DNA of 64,000 bases from an uncultured Prevotellaceae bacterium (GCA_902776545.1 CACYQO010000018.1:20818-84817); one strand, 5' to 3'. Numbered from the stretch's first letter, positions 44,534-52,640 are shown. The notes: a model not told the origin generated them from the sequence alone. A program made the numbers and translations.

Positions 44534-45154
44534 ATGAAACAAATTGCACAAACAATCCTATGCATTCTGGCCTTGTGTGCCCTCTCACAGGCGGCTTTGG
44601 CGCAGGACGTAAAGAAGGCCATCCGTGCACATTATGCTGAGGCGAAGGCATACGTGGATCAGGTGAAGAAGATGGAGGCCGAGGGCTTTACATACCCCGT
44701 GCCCCAGTATTTCTCGGCACACGTCAAGCAGAACCTCCCTGCCACGGGCTTTCATCAGGAAGAGGTGCTGATGTACTATCAGGAGCAGCGCGACAGTGAT
44801 TCGCAGATCTATCCCTCGCTCTATCTCGATTTCGCCGTCAAGAAGTACAATTTCGCTGCACGTGAGTACTACGAGGAATACCTCTACGACGAACAGGGCC
44901 GTATCAAGTTCATCTATGCCACCGCGCCTGTCCTCGACTTCGAGAACGACTATGAGTTCCGCCTCTACTTCTCCGACGGCCAGCTCGTAGAACTCCTGGT
45001 GAAGCGCCGTCCGCAAGGCAAAGGCGAATACACCACCGTCTATACGGGCAAGACCGTCCCTGAAGAATACAAGTCTTCCTATAACGGCTACTGCTGCACT
45101 TCCCAAAGCGTGATGCGCACCTTCACCGCCATCAACGAAGGCCGACAACTCTAA
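44534..45154 (+). CDS. Secreted hypothetical protein
   Basis: This 206-residue protein has a signal peptide (MKQIAQTILCILALCALSQA, cut after ALA-Q) and is probably periplasmic. The mature part has an N-terminal helix (HYAEAKAYVDQVKKMEAEG) and beta-rich Tyr-containing segments (YYEEYLYDEQGRIKFIYA, YEFRLYFSDGQLVEL). I do not recognise the family. It has its own promoter and is followed by ndk after 50 bp of A/T-rich sequence. Confidence 0.75.
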   Translation: MKQIAQTILCILALCALSQAALAQDVKKAIRAHYAEAKAYVDQVKKMEAEGFTYPVPQYFSAHVKQNLPATGFHQEEVLMYYQEQRDSDSQIYPSLYLDFAVKKYNFAAREYYEEYLYDEQGRIKFIYATAPVLDFENDYEFRLYFSDGQLVELLVKRRPQGKGEYTTVYTGKTVPEEYKSSYNGYCCTSQSVMRTFTAINEGRQL

Positions 45155-45204
45155 ATTTTAATTTTATAATTTTATAATTCTATTATTTTTTTAATTTTAT
45201 TTCG

Positions 45205-45669
45205 ATGGAAACAACATTAGTATTACTGAAACCCAGCTGCGTACAGCGTCAGCTGATCGGCGAAGTCGTTAACCGTTTTGAGCGTCGCGGTCTCCGCATC
45301 TCCGGTATGAAGATGATGCAGTTGAGCGACGACATCCTCCGTGAGCACTATGCCCACCTCGTCGACAAACCCTTCTTCCCTTCACTCTGTGCCTCCATGC
45401 AGGCCTCTCCCATCGTGGCTATGGCCATCTCAGGCGTTGAGGCTGTCCAGGTGGTGCGCACGATGGCGGGTGTCACCAATGGCCGTCAGGCTGCCCCCGG
45501 CACCATCCGCGGCGACTACTCTGTGAGCAACCAGCAGAACATTGTCCATGCCTCCGACTCCGTGGAGAACGCTGCCATTGAGGTGGCCCGTTTCTTCCGT
45601 CAGGAGGAGATCTTCGACTATCAGAGTGGCGCCTTTGCCTACGTCTATGGCGATGGCGAGTGCAAGTAA
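45205..45669 (+). CDS. ndk: Nucleoside diphosphate kinase
   Basis: This 154-residue enzyme balances nucleoside triphosphate pools by phosphate transfer through a histidine. The active His115 is in NIVHASDSVENA; most family members have HGSDS. The start METTLVLLKPSCV and the RTMAGVTNGRQAAPGTIRGD segment are typical. The end overlaps the start of the following broken porin gene by 17 nt. Confidence 0.96.
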   Translation: METTLVLLKPSCVQRQLIGEVVNRFERRGLRISGMKMMQLSDDILREHYAHLVDKPFFPSLCASMQASPIVAMAISGVEAVQVVRTMAGVTNGRQAAPGTIRGDYSVSNQQNIVHASDSVENAAIEVARFFRQEEIFDYQSGAFAYVYGDGECK

Positions 45670-46114
45670 GAGAGCGATCATTGCGATGGCACTCCTCATT
45701 ATCGGAGGGTGTCATCAACTGATGGCGCAAGGAGATGCCGACAGCGTCTCCTTGCGTCCGTCTTTCGGCTTGGACTACACCAGCGAACTGCAGACCGACT
45801 TTAGTCGTGCCAAGTGGAACAACCTCCTTCAGCTGCGTGCCGCCGCCACTGTTGCCGCCGCCACCAGCGTTCTCGGCTTCAGAACCCACATACCCCAGGG
45901 GCTGCAAAATGCACTCGTAGGTGTAGTAACGGTTACCATTCGCAGAAGTATGCTCCGTCTTATTAGTAAGCAGCTTACCAAGAATGGAGAACGTACACAG
46001 ATCCTTGAACGCCTTCGACGTCAGCTGCTCACCCTTGTTCTCGGGGATGAAGTTAATCTTCACACCCTGGATCTGGTCGACGCTCACGCCGAAGATCAAG
46101 CCCTTCTTTTCTAA
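45653..46114 (+). pseudogene. 5' fragment of a secreted porin-like gene, interrupted
   Basis: From ATG 45653 the frame begins with a secretion signal (AIIAMALLIIGGCHQLMAQ) and a porin-like start (LRPSFGLDYTSELQTDFSRAKWNNLLQLRA). After about base 45838 the translation loses that character and runs through sequence whose better reading is on the other strand. The rest of the porin is absent. The gene seems cut by a rearrangement. It overlaps ndk by 17 nt, so it was probably co-transcribed with it. Confidence 0.65.
45840..46111 (-). other. Antisense protein-like fragment at the porin break
   Basis: On the minus strand the frame reads KKGLIFGVSVDQIQGVKINF, then a charged segment and a Gly-rich end (AGGGGNSGGG). 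It has protein-like composition but no ATG after the preceding in-frame stop. It may be a piece of another gene brought in by rearrangement. I do not recognise the family, and it may not be expressed. Confidence 0.4.
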
Positions 46115-46134
46115 TTAAGTCTCTATTCTATCTG

Positions 46135-46161
46135 GCCCGCCCAATATGAGCGGGCTTTTTT
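46135..46161 (+). terminator. Rho-independent terminator
   Basis: GCCCGC, a 9-nt loop, GCGGGC and then TTTTTT form a classic plus-strand terminator after the broken porin gene. Confidence 0.9.
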
Positions 46162-46162
46162 G

Positions 46163-46498
46163 GTGGCACACATTAGACTATGCACACATTACTTCCTACT
46201 TCTCTCCTCCTATTTTTGATTTTCAAACTTAGACCCCCAATTTTTCCTTTTTAATGTGTGACATGTGTGCCACAGAAATATATACTATTGTAAATAGCAG
46301 ATTATCTATGAGTTATCATTTGCATGATGGGTGGCACACATCTGTCACACATTGCAATCCGTGCCAGCCTCACCGCTTGTTCAGCCGAATTTGCAATTCG
46401 CCAGAACCCTGCCATTTGGATAACCAGCCTCTATCATGCAATAAGGAACCCTTATCATGCAATAAGGAACCCTTATTGAAAATTAACCAGGCTGAACA
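46163..46498. repeat. Repeat-rich control region (inverted and tandem repeats)
   Basis: In this 612-bp gap without a supported gene (46115-46726) I see several repeats. GTGGCACACATT at 46163-46174. A 21-nt element (46253-46273, starting AATGTGTGACATG) whose inverse is at 46331-46353 with one extra base. TGTTCAGCC (46378-46386) inverted at 46490-46498. A CGAATT/AATTCG palindrome at 46386-46400. A perfect 21-bp tandem repeat (core ATCATGCAATAAGGAACC) at 46433-46453 and 46454-46474. This density suggests an attachment, replication or control site of a mobile-element remnant. Confidence 0.75.
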
Positions 46499-46699
46499 GG
46501 AGATAAAGAAAAATCCGTCAGGAACGACTTCAACTGAGCATCTGAAAGCATGAACGCACTTGACTTGACACGCGTCAACCGCCCCGCCACTACATCAGAG
46601 TAGGATATTACAAATAACCGTTTTTAGGTTATCTTCCCAATAATTATCCAATTATTTTCAATTTTCGTCCAAAAGAGAATTACTTTCCAAACTTTTTCG

Positions 46700-46709
46700 T
46701 ATCTTTGCA
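46700..46709 (+). promoter_or_regulatory. -7 promoter element for the AraC/TPR gene
   Basis: TATCTTTGCA lies 18 bp before the ATG at 46727. Confidence 0.75.
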
Positions 46710-46726
46710 ACCGATAAAGTGGATAG

Positions 46727-48427
46727 ATGAAACAGGTATTATACCTTCTTATATACATCGGACTGGCCCTGACGATGGGCTGTTCTAAGCCTGATCGCAG
46801 TGAGGAGGCGGCTCGGCTGAAGCAAGAACTGCATGACATGTTGTACAAGAATCCCGAACAGGCATTGGTGCGGGTGGACAGTGCTGAGCAGGCGGGCGTA
46901 TTCTCGGCAGCAATGGCCAACCTCCTCAGGACTAATATCTACGGGGCAATGGGACAGACGCGGTTGGCTGTATTCTACGGTGAGCAGATATTGAACGACC
47001 CTGAACTGAAGCGTGAGGGCGACACCTATTATTCGGCCCTCCTCATGCTCTGCGGACTGGTGGAGAGAAACGGCGAATACGGAAAGGTAATCCGTCTGTC
47101 CGACGAGATTATTGCCGACGTGGACCATGAGAGGAAGCTGGGCGGCGGAGTCTCGGGCATCAGCGAACAGGTGGCATTGCGGGTTAAAAGCCGTGCGCTG
47201 ACCTTCAAGGGCGATTGCGAGTACCATCTGGAGCATCCCGACGAGGCCGAGCGCTATTATCTGGAAAGCATCAATCTGATGATGGACGGCGTGACGCAAT
47301 CCGACGATTACTGGGTGATAGACGGCATGTTCACCGGCATTATAGAGGCTACAGAGTTCTATCTTGAGCAGGGCAAGGCAGAAAAGGCCTTGGCCCTGGT
47401 GGCTAAGGGCGACACAGCCCTGGCCCGTCTGGACCGCTGTGCTAACGTGCCCGACCACGTTCGCCACATGCGTCACAACAACATTACCATCGGCCAGGCC
47501 ATGATCTATATTATAAATGGTCAGCGCGACAAGGCCGAGGCTCTCTACCTGAAGCACCGTCAGGCTGAAAACCCGTCGGTATATGACATCGGCGGCGATG
47601 CCCGCTATCTGGCCATGACCGGTCGCTACGACGAGGCCATCCGCCTGTTCCGTCAGGCCGACTCCCTCTATTTGGCCAAGGGAAACGCCATCAACACCGT
47701 TTACATCAAGAACTATATGATGAACCAGTACAAGGCGTTGCAAAGTGCCGGACGCAAGGACGAGGTTCTTGCTCTTGCCGACCGCATGCGCCAGCTGACT
47801 GACTCCATCCACTTGCAGGAACGGAAGATTGACGTGGACCAGCAGCAGGAAATCCGCAAGAAGGAGGCAGAGGTTGCCAGCCGCCGCCAGTCGGTCATCA
47901 TCCACCGCGTCATCCTCGCCAGCGCTGTCCTCATCTGTCTGCTTATAGCCTACCTGCTTTGGCGTTCGTATAAATATAATAAGGTACTCCTTGAGAAGAA
48001 TCGCCGACTGCTGGCCGATATAGAACAGCGCGAGCAGGAAGAACAACAGAGCATCGTACAGTTAAAAGCTGAACCCAAAGAAAAACTAACAGCCCATCAG
48101 CAACTCTTCTGCCGCCTCTGCGAACTGATGGAGCAGCCCGACGTCTTCACCGACCCCGACCTCGACCGCAGCCGCCTTGCCCAGCTCCTCGGCACCAACG
48201 AGCACTATGTCACCGATGCCATCAGTACTTGTGCCGATGGCAAGAGCGTCAACGGATTCCTCAACGAGTACCGTGTGCGCCATGCTGCCCATCTGCTGGC
48301 CACTACCAATGACTCTGTTGCCCTTATTGCCGAACTCTCCGGCTTCTCCCGCAGTTCATTCTTCCGCATCTTCAGTGAAACATACGGCATGTCGCCGTCG
48401 GATTACCGCAAAGTCGCGAGTAAGTGA
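46727..48427 (+). CDS. TPR-transmembrane-AraC family regulator
   Basis: This 566-residue protein has a signal peptide with a possible lipobox (LALTMGCSK), then periplasmic TPR-like helical repeats (about 30-365), a membrane segment (VIIHRVILASAVLICLLIAY, about 387-408), a coiled linker and a C-terminal AraC helix-turn-helix (about 450-566; RLAQLLGTNEHYVTDAIS, SVALIAELSGFSRSSFFRIF). It should sense something outside the inner membrane and bind DNA inside. A mature lipidated N-terminus would conflict with an inner-membrane pass, so the Cys may be incidental. Genes downstream carry repeated operator-like sites. Confidence 0.88.
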   Translation: MKQVLYLLIYIGLALTMGCSKPDRSEEAARLKQELHDMLYKNPEQALVRVDSAEQAGVFSAAMANLLRTNIYGAMGQTRLAVFYGEQILNDPELKREGDTYYSALLMLCGLVERNGEYGKVIRLSDEIIADVDHERKLGGGVSGISEQVALRVKSRALTFKGDCEYHLEHPDEAERYYLESINLMMDGVTQSDDYWVIDGMFTGIIEATEFYLEQGKAEKALALVAKGDTALARLDRCANVPDHVRHMRHNNITIGQAMIYIINGQRDKAEALYLKHRQAENPSVYDIGGDARYLAMTGRYDEAIRLFRQADSLYLAKGNAINTVYIKNYMMNQYKALQSAGRKDEVLALADRMRQLTDSIHLQERKIDVDQQQEIRKKEAEVASRRQSVIIHRVILASAVLICLLIAYLLWRSYKYNKVLLEKNRRLLADIEQREQEEQQSIVQLKAEPKEKLTAHQQLFCRLCELMEQPDVFTDPDLDRSRLAQLLGTNEHYVTDAISTCADGKSVNGFLNEYRVRHAAHLLATTNDSVALIAELSGFSRSSFFRIFSETYGMSPSDYRKVASK

Positions 48428-48567
48428 GAGAAAAGTCGAACTTGTTCGAACTTTTCCGAACGTGAGCGACTTCGACCATAGGTCAAGGTCGCGAAGAAAT
48501 AAAAAATCCCCATTCCATCGATAAAAAGGGGCCTGGTTGTCTCACGCCAGACACTTTTTCACGTTTT

Positions 48568-48626
48568 GAGACTGCCAGAAAACCACATTTTCTCGAAATG
48601 GGACTATCTTTTCCCACTGTGAGACT
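48568..48626 (+). promoter_or_regulatory. Direct-repeat operator candidate
   Basis: GAGACT (48568), GGGACT (48600) and GAGACT (48621) flank TTTTCCCAC (48609-48617). The last two repeats are 21 bp apart. A similar arrangement precedes the gene at 50594. Spacing of 21 bp fits AraC- or LytTR-type direct-repeat binding. Confidence 0.5.
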
Positions 48627-48646
48627 ATTGTTTCCCCACCTTGCCG

Positions 48647-48655
48647 TACCTTTGC
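48647..48655 (+). promoter_or_regulatory. -7 promoter element for the small membrane protein
   Basis: TACCTTTGC lies 20 bp before the ATG at 48675. Confidence 0.75.
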
Positions 48656-48674
48656 GTTCAAAATCACAAAGTGT

Positions 48675-48857
48675 ATGGAAGTAAGCATTATCCTCTCCGT
48701 AGCCCTCGCCGCCGCCATGATAGTTGTGGTGCTGGTGCTCGTGGCAGTCATCATTTACCAGCGGTGGCAGATTGGCGACAAGAACGCCACGCTGGGTCGC
48801 TTCATCGACGAGAACGAAAAGATGCGCCGCAAAATACAACGCGCCGGAATCGTATAA
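48675..48857 (+). CDS. Small single-pass membrane protein (60 residues)
   Basis: A hydrophobic N-terminal segment (VALAAAMIVVVLVLVAVII) is followed by a charged helix (YQRWQIGDKNATLGRFIDEN ending KMRRKIQ). It resembles the membrane-plus-linker part of the AraC/TPR regulator encoded upstream, without its sensor and DNA-binding parts. It has a good promoter and operator-like repeats, so it is probably a real gene. Function unknown; it might dimerise with or titrate the regulator. Confidence 0.7.
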   Translation: MEVSIILSVALAAAMIVVVLVLVAVIIYQRWQIGDKNATLGRFIDENEKMRRKIQRAGIV

Positions 48858-48918
48858 CCCCTCATACATATATAACTTAAGTTTCTTATTATAAACCCAT
48901 TTAAAAAAAGTCGTAACA

Positions 48919-49773
48919 ATGAAAAAGATTATGATGACGCTCGCAGCCGTCCTTTGCTGTGCATTTTCAGTGACAGTGGGCCTCACATCGTGCTCACAGA
49001 GTGATAATCCCGTAGAGCCGCAGCCCGTGGAGCCGCCAGTGAAGCAGGTCGCCATGGCCGATGTCGTAACGCTGGACGGTGCTCGCCAGTCGCTCTACAA
49101 ACTCGACACCAAGGAGGTGCTGCCCTTCTACATCGCAGTGAACAGCGCCTACAAGGACGAGCAGGGCGAGACCCAGTTCTACGACCTCTCCACGATTACC
49201 GAGGTGAAGGTATATGACGACATGTTCCTCGTCGATGCTACCCATCTGGCCGACAACGGTTACATTAAGTTGACGCCCAATCCGGATTCACAGGATTTCA
49301 AGGACGTGCTGGAGGATATAGAATTTGTCGAAGCCCTTTGGTGGAGCGCGGGCGTAATGATTGAGTTGACTAACAACCGTGGCGAGAAGCTGAAAGCGAA
49401 GGTTCCGCTGGACTATTACCCGGTGAACGAGCAGAAGGAAGTGCTCAACATCAAGATGTCTGACCTGAACGAGAACAATGAGATCGTGCTCGAACCAGCC
49501 ATCATCAAGCAGTTCAATCTCTCTGATTGGCCTAACCAGAGGACAGGAGATTTCATCGCTAAAGACATGAACGATCTGCGCGATGTCAAGATCACGGACG
49601 ACGGCAAACTGATCGTCAGAGTCTGGGACTATGCTACCGAGCCTGACACGGAAAACAAGTTGACCCTGACCTTCACCCGTACCCTTACCGGCAGCCCCAT
49701 TCCGATGCTTCCCGAAGGCGAGGGCCTGATGATTAACTTCCGTTACGAGTTAGAACTGAACATCACTGAATAA
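48919..49773 (+). CDS. Lipoprotein, hypothetical
   Basis: This 284-residue protein has a lipoprotein signal (MKKIMMTLAAVLCC ... GLTSCSQ) and a Pro-rich spacer (EPQPVEPPVK). The body is beta-rich with no motif I recognise (VKVYDDMFLVDATHL, IELTNNRGEKLKAKV). The first 26 nt from the ATG are nearly identical to the start of the next gene, which suggests an exchange or duplication of the leader. Confidence 0.75.
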   Translation: MKKIMMTLAAVLCCAFSVTVGLTSCSQSDNPVEPQPVEPPVKQVAMADVVTLDGARQSLYKLDTKEVLPFYIAVNSAYKDEQGETQFYDLSTITEVKVYDDMFLVDATHLADNGYIKLTPNPDSQDFKDVLEDIEFVEALWWSAGVMIELTNNRGEKLKAKVPLDYYPVNEQKEVLNIKMSDLNENNEIVLEPAIIKQFNLSDWPNQRTGDFIAKDMNDLRDVKITDDGKLIVRVWDYATEPDTENKLTLTFTRTLTGSPIPMLPEGEGLMINFRYELELNITE

Positions 49774-49783
49774 GATTACGACA

Positions 49784-50392
49784 ATGAAAAAGATTATGAT
49801 GACGCTTGCAGCCGGAAGAATGGTGCTCACCTTCTTCTTTTGCTGCGCAATGACAACCACAGTATTCACCGCCTGCGGAAGCGACGATGATGACAACAAC
49901 ACGCCGAAGATGTCTGAAATCAGAGGCATTGGCGCACGCTACACCTTCAGCGTGACTGAACAGATGTCGCAGCTCTGCGACTACACCATCACCTACTACG
50001 ACATCAATGGCAAGCTGACCACCGAGAAGGCCGCATGGACGGTCAAAGACGGGGTGGCCACATGGGAGAAGAGCGTCAGCAACACCTCCAGCCCCGCTAC
50101 CTTCGGTCTGAAGGTCAGTGCGAAGGTGAAGGACGGTACACAACTCAATGACGCCAAGGTCGACAACTTCTATCCCCTCACTGAGAAGATGAACGTCGAA
50201 GGTATCACTACCGATGCCAAGACGGCCTGGGAAAAGACCGTCTATTTCCGTTCCGGCTCCGTTCATGGCAACACTACCGTCGAAAAGTTACAGTCCTCCC
50301 TTGACGCGATGGAGCGACATGGCGGCATGGTGAACAAGTACTACACCTTCGACAAGGACGGCAACGAGATTGCCTCCGGCTCGATGGAGTAA
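49784..50392 (+). CDS. Lipoprotein, hypothetical, duplicated leader
   Basis: This 202-residue protein begins with the same codons as the gene before it (MKKIMMTLAA), then a second hydrophobic run and a lipobox-like end (TTVFTACGSDDDD). The hydrophobic run is longer than usual for a lipoprotein. The mature part (YTFSVTEQMSQLCDYTITYYD) is beta-rich; family unknown. It lies 10 bp after the previous gene and so is co-transcribed. Confidence 0.75.
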   Translation: MKKIMMTLAAGRMVLTFFFCCAMTTTVFTACGSDDDDNNTPKMSEIRGIGARYTFSVTEQMSQLCDYTITYYDINGKLTTEKAAWTVKDGVATWEKSVSNTSSPATFGLKVSAKVKDGTQLNDAKVDNFYPLTEKMNVEGITTDAKTAWEKTVYFRSGSVHGNTTVEKLQSSLDAMERHGGMVNKYYTFDKDGNEIASGSME

Positions 50393-50471
50393 GCATCGGA
50401 GGCCAAGCTGCTTGAATTGGCAGTAAAGAACCATCCGAATCGGAGGGAAAAGAAGTAGAATTCCCAGATTT

Positions 50472-50498
50472 GAAACATTTTTTCCCACCAGTGAAACA
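50472..50498 (+). promoter_or_regulatory. Direct-repeat operator candidate (second site)
   Basis: TGAAAC at 50472 and 50493 are 21 bp apart and flank TTTTCCCAC (50481-50489). TTTTCCCAC begins 39 nt before the -7 element, against 38 nt at the 48609 site. Confidence 0.5.
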
Positions 50499-50519
50499 TC
50501 CGTTTCGCTGGTTTCTTGT

Positions 50520-50528
50520 ACCTTTGCC
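50520..50528 (+). promoter_or_regulatory. -7 promoter element for the gene at 50594
   Basis: TACCTTTGC lies 66 bp before the ATG. Confidence 0.75.
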
Positions 50529-50593
50529 ACAAAAATTGAAACAACATCGGCAGTGATCAACAAATAGAATCAAGATAATTAAAATTAACGACA

Positions 50594-51475
50594 ATGAAAA
50601 AGTATTTCTTTCTAATGGCAGCCATAGTCTTCTGCGCCATTACTGCCTCGGCACAGGATGCCCAGGAGGACAGGAACCGTACATATCGCATTACGCTCGG
50701 TAATGTGCAGTATGCCCATCACGACGAAAAGATGTCCGCGGGTGAAGCCGTCGGCAAGGTACTCTCCGGCGTACTGACCGGCAAGACCGAAGTGCAGGCC
50801 ACCAAGTATGAGGAGGATGTGAAGAACGCCATCATCAAGGGACTCTCCAGCGCCCATCGCTATCGGTACAACGACGGCCTGCTACAACTGGATGACATCG
50901 TGGAGGATGGCAATCTCGTGGCGGATGCCGTCATCACCAACATTCAGGCAAAGTCGGACAGCCGCACATGGAAGGACAAGGACGACAAGACGCAGGTTAC
51001 GACCACGTATAAAGGCATAGTCGAGGCGATGGTCACGCTGAAAGATGCGAAGACAGGCGAGATCGTTGCCAATCCGACGTTCAGTGGCTCGGGCATGGGC
51101 AGCTCTTCGTATTCCGACTCCGACAAGGCCATCCGCGATGCCATTAACCGTCTCTCAAACCGCATCACCGAATGGCTCAACAAGTACTGTCCGCTACAGG
51201 CCAACATCATCGAGGGTGCTGCTGCCAAGAAGGACAAGCAAAAGGAGGTCTATATCGACCTCGGCAACAGCGAGGGAGCCTACACCGGTCTCCACATGGG
51301 TGTCTATATTGTCAAGACCATCGCCGGGCGCGAGGCCAAGTCGCAGATCGGCAAACTGAAGATTGAGGCCGTGGAGGGCGACGACATCAGTCGCTGCAAG
51401 GTGCAGAGTGGTGGCAAGGACATCAAGGCCGCCATCGACGCCGGTGAACAGTTGCTGGTAATAAGTATCGACTAA
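50594..51475 (+). CDS. Secreted hypothetical protein, CsgG/LpoB-like in outline
   Basis: This 293-residue protein has a signal peptide (MKKYFFLMAAIVFCAITASA). The mature part reads YRITLGNVQYAHHDEKM, NAIIKGLSSAHRYRYNDG and VADAVITNIQAKSDSRTW, then VTLKDAKTGEIVANPTFSGSG. This order of strands and helices resembles CsgG- or LpoB-type periplasmic proteins, but I am not sure. The C-terminus (VYIDLGNSEGAYTGLHMGVY) looks like a beta domain. It has its own promoter and converges with the regulator at 51516. Confidence 0.6.
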   Translation: MKKYFFLMAAIVFCAITASAQDAQEDRNRTYRITLGNVQYAHHDEKMSAGEAVGKVLSGVLTGKTEVQATKYEEDVKNAIIKGLSSAHRYRYNDGLLQLDDIVEDGNLVADAVITNIQAKSDSRTWKDKDDKTQVTTTYKGIVEAMVTLKDAKTGEIVANPTFSGSGMGSSSYSDSDKAIRDAINRLSNRITEWLNKYCPLQANIIEGAAAKKDKQKEVYIDLGNSEGAYTGLHMGVYIVKTIAGREAKSQIGKLKIEAVEGDDISRCKVQSGGKDIKAAIDAGEQLLVISID

Positions 51476-51515
51476 AAATAGATACACCGAATGGGTGCTG
51501 CTGTAGCTTGTAATT

Positions 51516-52478
51516 TTATAATTTCACAGATGAGATATCTACGAGGTTGTTGACAATCGCGTAGATGGTGAGTCCTGCCGGTGAGTGGATCTGCAGCTTG
51601 CGGGCGATGTTGCGGCGGTGGGTGATGACGGTGTTCACGGAGATGCAAAGGTGGTCGGCAATCTCCTTGTTCGACATGCCCTGCACCAGGGAGATGATGA
51701 CATCCTTCTCACGATCGGAGAGGGCATCGGGATTCTGACCCGTTGCAGCCTTGAACACCATGTCGGTGATGTTGCGGGTGACGTCGCTCTGCTTGGTCTG
51801 TTGTTCCAGACGGCGGATGGCAGGCACGAAGATGTGATCCTCGACCATCGCGTGCTGACGGAGCCACACCTCGTTCTCATAGATGTCGTGGAGGGTGGCG
51901 GTGAGCTGGTTGTTGTGCAGGCCGTCCTGAGGCAGGTATTTGATGATGAGGAGTTTCAGCTCGCGCAGTTTCTTGTCGGTAGCGCCGTGGTGCTTGGAGA
52001 AAGTATCCACATTATAGTCGCTGGCGGGACGCCCCTCTATCAGCGACTGCACGTAGGGGAAGAGCGTCTTCTGCTCATATTTCATGTGACGGCGGATCTC
52101 GTGGGCATATTCGTCGTAGAAGCGCAGGATCAGCTTGGCCAGCGACTCGCTCTCGTCGAGCGACTCCTGTAGCTCACGGCGGATATAGGGCAGCTGGAAG
52201 TCGAGGAAATAGGCGTGGCTGGCCTCTAAGTAGTGCAGCAGGGTGGGAACGCTGAGTTGTTCGTCGGCCTCGAACTCACCGTAGTTGTTGGCCGTGAAGT
52301 TGACCACCGCCAGGAAGGTATAGGTATCTACATCGTTGTCCTGACACGTCTCCATGACCGTCTTATCGCCAAAACCAAGGCTGATGCCGAAACTGCCCAG
52401 CATCTGCAACAGGTCGTAATTATCGCGGATGAGCGAGATCATCTTGTCGTCCGCCTCATACATCTTCTGATTCTTCAT
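51516..52478 (-). CDS. Hemerythrin-domain LuxR-type transcription regulator
   Basis: This 320-residue protein joins a small N-terminal domain (ISLIRDNYDLLQMLGSFGIS, like the ScdA/RIC N-terminal domain), a hemerythrin-like helical bundle with likely di-iron ligands (RRHMKYEQKTLFP, KHHGATDKK, HAMVEDHIFVP; about 80-230), and a C-terminal LuxR/GerE helix-turn-helix (LSDREKDVIISLVQGMSNKEIADHL). It could respond to oxygen, nitric oxide or iron. It is divergent from the porin-imelysin-cytochrome operon and shares its control region, so it is the obvious candidate regulator. Confidence 0.88.
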   Translation of the reverse strand: MKNQKMYEADDKMISLIRDNYDLLQMLGSFGISLGFGDKTVMETCQDNDVDTYTFLAVVNFTANNYGEFEADEQLSVPTLLHYLEASHAYFLDFQLPYIRRELQESLDESESLAKLILRFYDEYAHEIRRHMKYEQKTLFPYVQSLIEGRPASDYNVDTFSKHHGATDKKLRELKLLIIKYLPQDGLHNNQLTATLHDIYENEVWLRQHAMVEDHIFVPAIRRLEQQTKQSDVTRNITDMVFKAATGQNPDALSDREKDVIISLVQGMSNKEIADHLCISVNTVITHRRNIARKLQIHSPAGLTIYAIVNNLVDISSVKL

Positions 52479-52498
52479 ACCTACTAATGATTATCGGG

Positions 52499-52508
52499 TG
52501 CAAAGGTA
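52499..52508 (-). promoter_or_regulatory. -7 promoter element for the hemerythrin regulator
   Basis: The minus strand reads TACCTTTGCA, 21 bp before the ATG at 52478. A TTAGGTATT copy lies at 52541-52549 behind it. Confidence 0.8.
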
Positions 52509-52598
52509 GACATTATTTCCGATATGTGCAATAATCATAATTAGGTATTTTCCTCCTTGCCAACCACGCGAAATGCCCGTTTTAGGGCGATTTCACTA

Positions 52599-52611
52599 TT
52601 TTTAGGTATTG
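52599..52611 (+). promoter_or_regulatory. TTTTTAGGTATTG box of the porin-imelysin operon
   Basis: This 13-mer begins 33 nt before the -7 element TACCTTTGC (52632). The identical 13-mer at 61762-61774 begins 33 nt before the -7 element of the DUF2023 gene. A shorter TTAGGTATT is also at 52541-52549. Confidence 0.6.
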
Positions 52612-52631
52612 GTGAAGCCGATAAACTGCCG

Positions 52632-52640
52632 TACCTTTGC
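52632..52640 (+). promoter_or_regulatory. -7 promoter element for the porin-imelysin operon
   Basis: TACCTTTGC lies 21 bp before the ATG at 52661, supporting that start over 52637. Confidence 0.8.

Noticed and set aside
45473-46099. Minus-strand frame of 208 residues over ndk and the broken porin
   Set aside because: The part over ndk is a shadow. Only the first 80 or so residues look protein-like, and they lack a good start; kept only as a fragment.
46433-46474. 21-bp tandem repeat as a CRISPR array
   Set aside because: Two copies only and no spacer between them.
46254-46553. Plus-strand frame of 99 residues in the repeat region
   Set aside because: It is made largely of the inverted and tandem repeats (the LSCNKEP unit is the 21-bp repeat translated), has no promoter and no protein-like order.
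46739-48046. Minus-strand frame of 435 residues inside the AraC/TPR gene
   Set aside because: Antisense shadow of a gene with a clear promoter and domains.
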